Shown here in pieces: positions 59,201 through 64,000 of a DNA stretch of 64,000 bases. The stretch is from assembly GCA_026929865.2 (NCBI GenBank), contig CM049404.1, positions 6,901,001 to 6,965,000 of the forward strand, in the 5' to 3' direction. The stretch comes from Hyperoplus lanceolatus. Lineage: Eukaryota; Chordata; Actinopteri; Uranoscopiformes; Ammodytidae. The notes beneath the pieces were generated by a model. It saw only the letters and a program-made list of their open reading frames with translations, made no database searches and was not told where the DNA came from. Position 1 is the stretch's first letter, and each line of letters opens with the position of its first letter. The translations under genes and the position numbers were made by a program.

Positions 59201-60431
59201 GGCTGATGTCAAGGCTCAGTATGAGGAGATCGCCGCCCGCAGCAAGGCAGAGGCAGAGGCATGGTACAACGCCAAGGTAGGCAGAGAAACAAAATACTCT
59301 CACTAACAGCTCTAATATAAAACACAAATCCTGCAATGCAAAAAAAGGAGAAGATGGTATGTTGAATCTGCACATTTAAAAATAAATCTAATTTCTTTAG
59401 TTTGAGGAGATGCAGAGCAGTGCCGGCCAGGCTGGAGATGACCTTCGCAACTCAAAGAGTGAGATTTCTGAGCTGAACCGCATGATTTCCCGCCTCCAGA
59501 ATGAGATTGAGTCAGTCAAGGCACAGGTACACTCAAGAGTTACAGCGACATCTACCTGAATTACCTTCTGGTTGATTAAGTCATGGACCTATCAGGCATC
59601 CTGAATGACAAATATCTCATCTTAACTTTCTGCTAACTTTGCAATCTCCCAGCGTGCCAACCTCGAGGCCCAGATTGCAGAGGCTGAGGAGCGTGGTGAG
59701 ATGGCCGTGAAGGACGCAAAGTCGCGCATCAAGGACCTGGATGAGGCCCTGCAAAGAGCCAAGTCGGACATGACCCGCCAGGTCCGCGAGTACCAGGAGC
59801 TCATGAACGTCAAGCTGGCTCTGGATATTGAGATTGCCACCTACAGGAAGCTTCTGGAAGGAGAGGAGGACAGGTAAAAAGCTTAGCTACTTCAAGCGTT
59901 TAAATCTTCTGAAACACTGAGAAGTCAACGCATCACACAGTTCAGGCAGCAGCATCAGCTTTCTAAAATTGCTCATTCATTTTCAGAATCAACGCTGGAG
60001 GCGCAACCGCAATCATCCACATACAGAGCGGAGGCAGCAGCTTTTGTATGTATCAACATATATCTATACAATTTGGGTGATATTTTCAGCAAGTTCAAAG
60101 GCATTCTTGAAAATCTTTCTGAACTGGAAAATGCTAATAAGCTGCTAGGTATCAGTACCCCTATGCTTGATTTGATGAAAAGAGCATTAGATTTACGGGA
60201 ATCTTATTCCTTCCATCTCATCCCTTTTTCTTATTCTCAGCAGCAGGAGGCGGCGGCGGTGGCGGTGGCGGCTATGGCGGCGGTGGAGGCGGAGGCGGAG
60301 GCAGAGGCTTCGGGGGCAGCATGAGTATGGGCGGAGGAGGAGGAGGCTTTGGCAGCGGAGGAGGAGGAGGTTATGGTAGTAGCAGCACGTCCATGAGCAT
60401 GTCATCATCAAGAAAGAGCAGCCGTTATTAA
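56276..60431 (+). CDS. Type II keratin (intermediate filament), complete 9-exon gene
   Basis: Basic/type II keratin, which pairs with a type I keratin to build epithelial intermediate filaments in the cytoplasm. Coding exons: 56276-56725, 58378-58604, 58707-58767, 58894-58989, 59112-59276, 59401-59526, 59653-59873, 59987-60045, 60241-60431. All introns are GT-AG, phases match, and the total is 1596 bases, 531 residues. Exons 3 to 7 are 61, 96, 165, 126 and 221 bases, the type II keratin pattern. The head (about 1-125) is Ser/Met plus long Gly runs. The rod starts [20 protein letters not shown] and ends [18 protein letters not shown]. The tail is Gly-rich, then SSSRKSSRY. Exon 2 carries a Gly/Ser insertion ([11 protein letters not shown]) near the end of coil 1A. 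The Gly-rich ends suggest an epidermal, krt5-like paralogue, but fish type II keratins are numerous and the orthologue is not decided here. Confidence 0.97.
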
Positions 60432-60661
60432 AAGCAGCGGCTGTCTTTCTCCATTCTTCTACCCTCATTTTGTTCTACTCATGTCTCTCCCCTCCCCCTT
60501 GCATCCACTCAGAAAAGCTTCCAAAAACCCCACCATATCCCTCCCAGACACAGCAGCCTAAAAAAAACCTTTGTTTTGACAGTTTTACATCTGGTAGATC
60601 CATGTAACGGTCCAGCTCTCTTTGGCATTTAGTTCCTGTGTTGCTGCCCTCTCTTGTTTAC

Positions 60662-60999
60662 ATTAAAATTACATCAAAATATGAAGTTGTGGTACAGAGA
60701 TAATAAGACTTAAAAACAAAGAGAAGCAGTAAGAGAAATGAGTAAGTCCTGTCTTCCTTTGATCAGTCGTCCTGGCTTTCTGTTGGTTGTCTGATGTGCT
60801 GTCATACAGACAAGAGAATACTTGTAGTGTCATGACAGATTCTTAGGTGGCAACAATCACACATCATCAAAAGTGGCCACAAATAACACTTTCAAATTTC
60901 AGTTTGTGGGTCTTCTTTTTCTTCTCCTGAGAAAAGAGCTCTCCACTACACTAAATGGTGTTTTGATCCTGCTTTACTTCCATTTCCAAACTGAATAAA
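60662..60999 (+). terminator. Candidate poly(A) signals of the keratin gene
   Basis: ATTAAA at 60662-60667 and AATAAA at 60994-60999 follow the stop codon by about 230 and 560 bases. Either could end the transcript; a further AATAAA lies near 61070. Choice not possible without cDNA. Confidence 0.5.
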
Positions 61000-61263
61000 A
61001 CAGAGCAACATTGGATAAGGCTGACTGGGACAACCAGATTTATAACACATTTGTACCACCAACATGTCTGAAATAAATCTGATTTCATACTCATACTGGC
61101 AGTTCTCATTGATTTTTGGTGTACTATTACTTTTGAACAATGAAAATAAATCTGGGTTTATACCAAGCCCCAACAACAGCGAGTTCTACCAGCAACCAAT
61201 ATGGAAGTGACAACAATTGCAGTGGACCCGAGTGGGCACTAAGGGCAGGTTTCAAAACAGAGC

Positions 61264-61645
61264 AACCTATTTAAGGCCTGGTACAAAAAAAACATTCTAG
61301 TTTATATGGTAAGTTCGTATCTCCATGACAACACTGAGCGGGTGATTTTTTTTAGCAGGCTAGTTTTTATTCTATTGGAGATTAACATATATGAATAATT
61401 AGGGGCGTGGTCTCTTGAGGGACAGAAAGCCGCCCGTTAGCCCTCAATTCGCCTCGGAGGCACAGTATACGTCAGCTATATGGGTGTATCTCCATCCCCC
61501 CGACGTCACATCAATGCCCTTTTTCGGAAAGAGGAAATGAGGCGGAGTACAAATGACTGACAAGATGGCGACACGCATAGGCCAGGACGATTGGATGCAG
61601 TTGGAATAACTGAGGTCAGACCGGATGCTAGATCCATTTTATATA
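61264..61645 (+). repeat. Interspersed repeat F, copy 2
   Basis: Same blocks and order as 36694-37013, with about 60 extra bases (GTATATCTCCATCC, CCTTTTTCGGAAAGAGGAA) in the middle. It ends where the GGGG-ended MITE fragment begins. Confidence 0.75.
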
Positions 61646-61856
61646 GGGGAGAGTGGGGTGAGATGTGCCACTTTTTACTCAAAGTGACTTTAAAGTGAGG
61701 CCTTGACAGTAGAGTATCCAACTCAAATATGTACATCCATTTCAGTGTGTTGTGCATCCCTGGCAACAATAACTTTGGATCTGAAATAAACTGTTTAAGA
61801 AATATCGCTTTTGGAAAAAAAGTTGCCTTGTGGCACAACTTGCCCCCGGTGTGGTG
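61643..61856. mobile_element. GGGG-ended MITE, short copy (copy D)
   Basis: Starts ATAGGGGAGAGTGGGGTGAG. The next 60 bases (ACTTTTTACTCAAAGTGACTTTAAAG, AGGCCTTGACAG) are the reverse complement of the right end of copy B (13690-13745). Its private motif GGGGTGAGATGTGCC (61655) is met by reversed GGCACAACTTGCCCC (61832). It lacks a good right terminus, so it is truncated. Confidence 0.75.
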
Positions 61857-61941
61857 TAATGATCAAGAATTTGCAGAAAAAGCTGAAAAGTACTGGGTTG
61901 AAAGAGCTGAAGATTTTGATAGTTGAACAGTTTCACTAGCT

Positions 61942-63305
61942 CAGGGGTCTCCAACACGTTTTCAGTAGCTCACCTGATAGGTTGACCAACTGAATTGTTA
62001 AAAAATATATATATTCCGACAACAGTAAATGCACCTTATCTCACAAACGTTCACATATGTCACATTGGTGTCCCATCCCCTCCAATTCAAAACATAACAG
62101 GCCTATCAACTGCGAATAAAAAGTAAATAAAGCCAGAGTGTGTCTTGAGTGACGTTGTATGCTCACTAAGCTAAAGCGAGGAGTTTGGTGGAATTAGCTA
62201 GAATTTTAGACAGACAACAAACATGGATAACCAAGCTGGCCAAGTAAAAAAAAAAGTAGAAAATTTACAATTTCCATGTGGAATGGGAATGCAAGTTCTT
62301 CTTCACTAGTGTGAAGGACAAGTGTGTGTGTCTCATATGCGGGAGCAGTGTTTCTGTCGGCAAAAGAGGTAACGTGGAGCGCCACCACACTCAAGTCCAC
62401 CGTAAGTTTGCGTGGGATTTTCCAGCAGGCAGCACTCTATGGACTGAGAAAGTGAACCAGCTGAAAGCCACCCTTAAAAATAGCAAGGTTTATTCATGGG
62501 ACCGACGAAAAAAGCCAACGCGGCCACGGAGGCATCATTCAAAGTGGCGCACATTTTGGCAAAGCACAAGAAGCCATATACCGATGGCGGGTTGATGAAG
62601 GAGGCAATGACAGCGGTTGCCGACACATTATTCAAGGACCATAAAAGTAAGACTGAAATCATGTCCGCTATCGCTGATATAGGCTACAGCTTGGTGCCAA
62701 TATGGTGGCACGGCGAGTGTCTGCGCTCTCTGCTGATGCAGTGGGTCAGTTGGAGCGGGACATGATAAGGTGCAAATGGTTTTCCATTCAGTGTGACGAG
62801 TCGGTGGATGCGGCTGATATCGCTCAGATGGCTCTGTTTGTCCGGATGGTTTTTGAAGACGCGTCCACCAGAGAGGAGTTATTGACATTGCTTCCTCTAA
62901 AAACCACAACCAGAGGAGTCGATATTTACAACGTTTTGAAAAAGTACTTCGTTGAAAATAACGTGCCTATTGAAAAGCTGGTGTCTATTACAACAGACGG
63001 CGCACCAGCTATGACAGGACGCCATTTAGGATTTATTGCACTGTGCAAGGCCGACCCGGACTTTCCTAAAATTGTGAACTATCACTGCATCATTCACCAG
63101 CAGGCTATATGCGCCAAAGTCATGAGATTTGATCACGTCATCATGACACCTGTCATTAAGATCATCAACTCCATTCCCGCAAAGGCCAAACAACACCGAA
63201 GCTTCAAACTGCTCCTCCAGGAACTGTCCGCTGAATACGGTGATCTCCTCCTCCACACTGAGGTGAGGTGGCTGAGCCGAGGAAAAATACTGCATCACTT
63301 CTGCT
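61942..63305 (+). pseudogene. hAT transposase pseudogene (GTF2IRD2/ZBED-like)
   Basis: The left terminus CAGGGGTCTCCAACACG at 61942 is a typical hAT (Charlie-type) end. ATG 62222 opens MDNQAGQVKKKVENL; after a frameshift comes a zinc finger (CVCLICGSSVSVGKRGN-VERHHTQVH) and FPAGSTLWTEKVNQLK. A second shift near 62500 gives KKANAATEASFKVAHILAKH, LMKEAMTAVADTL. The largest frame (62702-63337) has WFSIQCDESVDAADIAQMAL, LVSITTDGAPAMTGRHLGF, NYHCIIHQQAICAK and HTEVRWLSRGKIL. These are the conserved blocks of hAT-derived proteins such as GTF2IRD2, ZBED5 and FAM200. The C-terminal half is missing because another MITE starts at 63306. Confidence 0.9.
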
Positions 63306-63530
63306 CAGGGCCGGCGGTAGCTGTGCCCACCCAATAAAAAAAATATATATTTTTTTTAATTTTATTTCTATTTTATTTTTAGGTGGAAGTCCAGACCCAC
63401 TATCGGACGGACCTATTCATTCGCTGTCCAAGAAAATGTCAAATAAAATTCAGACAATGAATTAATACTAAAGAATATACCATTACCATGCATTGCTTCT
63501 AATTGTATTATTGGGTGGGCAGGACAGCCT
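63306..63530. mobile_element. MITE inserted in the hAT pseudogene
   Basis: Starts CAGGGCCGGCGGTAGCTG and contains inverted arms TGCCCACCCAATAA (about 63326) and TTATTGGGTGGGCA (about 63508). AT-rich interior. hAT-like end, but the right terminus and target duplication are not certain. Confidence 0.55.
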
Positions 63531-63572
63531 TCCTCCAAGTTACCCACCTACTTATAGTGGTCACTGGTCAGC

Positions 63573-64000
63573 AGAGCCGGACCGAGGCATAAGCGAAATG
63601 TTCGGTTGCTTAGGGTCCCGACTGCCAGGGGGGCCTTTTTTTTAGTTTGTGTATTTGATATCAACATCATATTATGTAAATGTAAAGTATCATACAATAA
63701 AAGGAATACAATGTTTTGGTAGATAGTTAATAGCTTAATAATTGAATCAGTTCATCTGGGAGGTAATCCGAGGTTAACTGATCACGTCACGTTCAGGTCC
63801 ATGGCATGCACAGTGTGTATTGAGTTTATTTAAAAATATTTGAAAATGGGGCTGCCCTCAGTTGCCCATGCACTGTGTATAGTCTATAGCCTATTTCAGC
63901 CTCGTCTGTGGAAAAAAAGATAACCGGACAACAGAGTTCTTCTGCTTCGTTCCTCTCACTGCATTTAAATGAATTCATTATATTACAGAAAATATGTCCC
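63573..64000 (+). mobile_element. Second copy of the 42.9-kb hAT MITE, cut by the window end
   Basis: CAGAGCCGGACCGAGGCATA onward follows 42954-43387 nearly base for base (GCTTAGGG, CATCATATTATG, GTTCATCTGGGAGGTAATCC, TGCACAGTGTGTATTGAGTT). The window stops at ATGTCCC, precisely the start of the MSRKRKRAP frame of the first copy, so the coding part, if any, lies outside. Confidence 0.92.

Noticed and set aside
60193-60468. Arg/Leu/His-rich minus-strand frame opposite the keratin tail
   Set aside because: Created by the GGCGGC repeats of the tail exon on the other strand.
1-64000. CRISPR arrays, bacterial operons or prophage
   Set aside because: Spliceosomal introns, SINE/LINE content and vertebrate gene structure show eukaryotic DNA; the only short tandem array is the 78-80-bp minisatellite, which has no spacers.

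Overview
The window is vertebrate nuclear DNA, almost certainly from a ray-finned (teleost) fish. Evidence: an intron-containing type II keratin gene with the canonical exon sizes, a tRNA-derived fish-type SINE, a teleost repeat ending in (GGAT)n, and a dense mixture of P, PIF/Harbinger, hAT and Tc1 DNA transposons plus 5'-truncated LINEs. Bacterial features (operons, ribosome binding sites, CRISPR) are absent. The species cannot be named from the sequence.

One intact host gene is visible: a type II keratin at 56276-60431 (+). Nine coding exons join in frame to 531 codons, with a Gly-rich head and tail, a TATA-like box near 56168 and candidate poly(A) signals downstream. Almost everything else is transposon-derived and mostly broken.

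Left part (1-15 kb): a frameshifted hAT transposase (1050-2638), an unclassified transposon-like protein (3830-5023), two LINE 3' ends, a family of ~1.5 kb repeats with terminal inverted repeats ('R family', copies near 5.2, 6.4, 7.5, 10.9, 11.7 and 22.1 kb), and a MITE with GGGG-rich ends (12.6-13.8 kb). Centre-left (15-25 kb): minisatellite and microsatellite, a P-element (THAP9-like) transposase pseudogene on the minus strand (15849-19599), an SGNH-hydrolase relic (20257-20784) and an unrecognised two-exon fragment (23900-24357). Centre (25-33 kb): a non-autonomous Harbinger-like element, a decayed Harbinger transposase and its convergent Myb-like partner gene, an internally deleted Tc1 element, a second GGGG-ended MITE and a SINE with clear target-site duplication.

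Middle (34-46 kb): a long-inverted-repeat element split by a later insertion, a pseudogene of a metazoan protein family carrying a near-identical 678-bp tandem duplication, a third GGGG-ended MITE, and a hAT MITE with perfect 8-bp target duplication whose pre-insertion site survives in a paralogous copy 2 kb away. From 46 to 54.6 kb there are only small inverted-repeat elements and microsatellites. Right end (56-64 kb): the keratin gene, then repeats, a hAT (GTF2IRD2-like) transposase pseudogene cut by another MITE, and a second copy of the 42.9-kb hAT MITE truncated by the window edge.

The most unusual signal is the GGGG-ended MITE group (759-817, 12637-13771, 29678-30934, 39879-40830, 61643-61856). 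Its members share ends like ATAGGGGAGAACGGGG. Each carries its own private iterated 14-17-bp motif continuing from the end and repeated inside in both orientations. This pattern fits transposase-binding arrays that diverged in concert.
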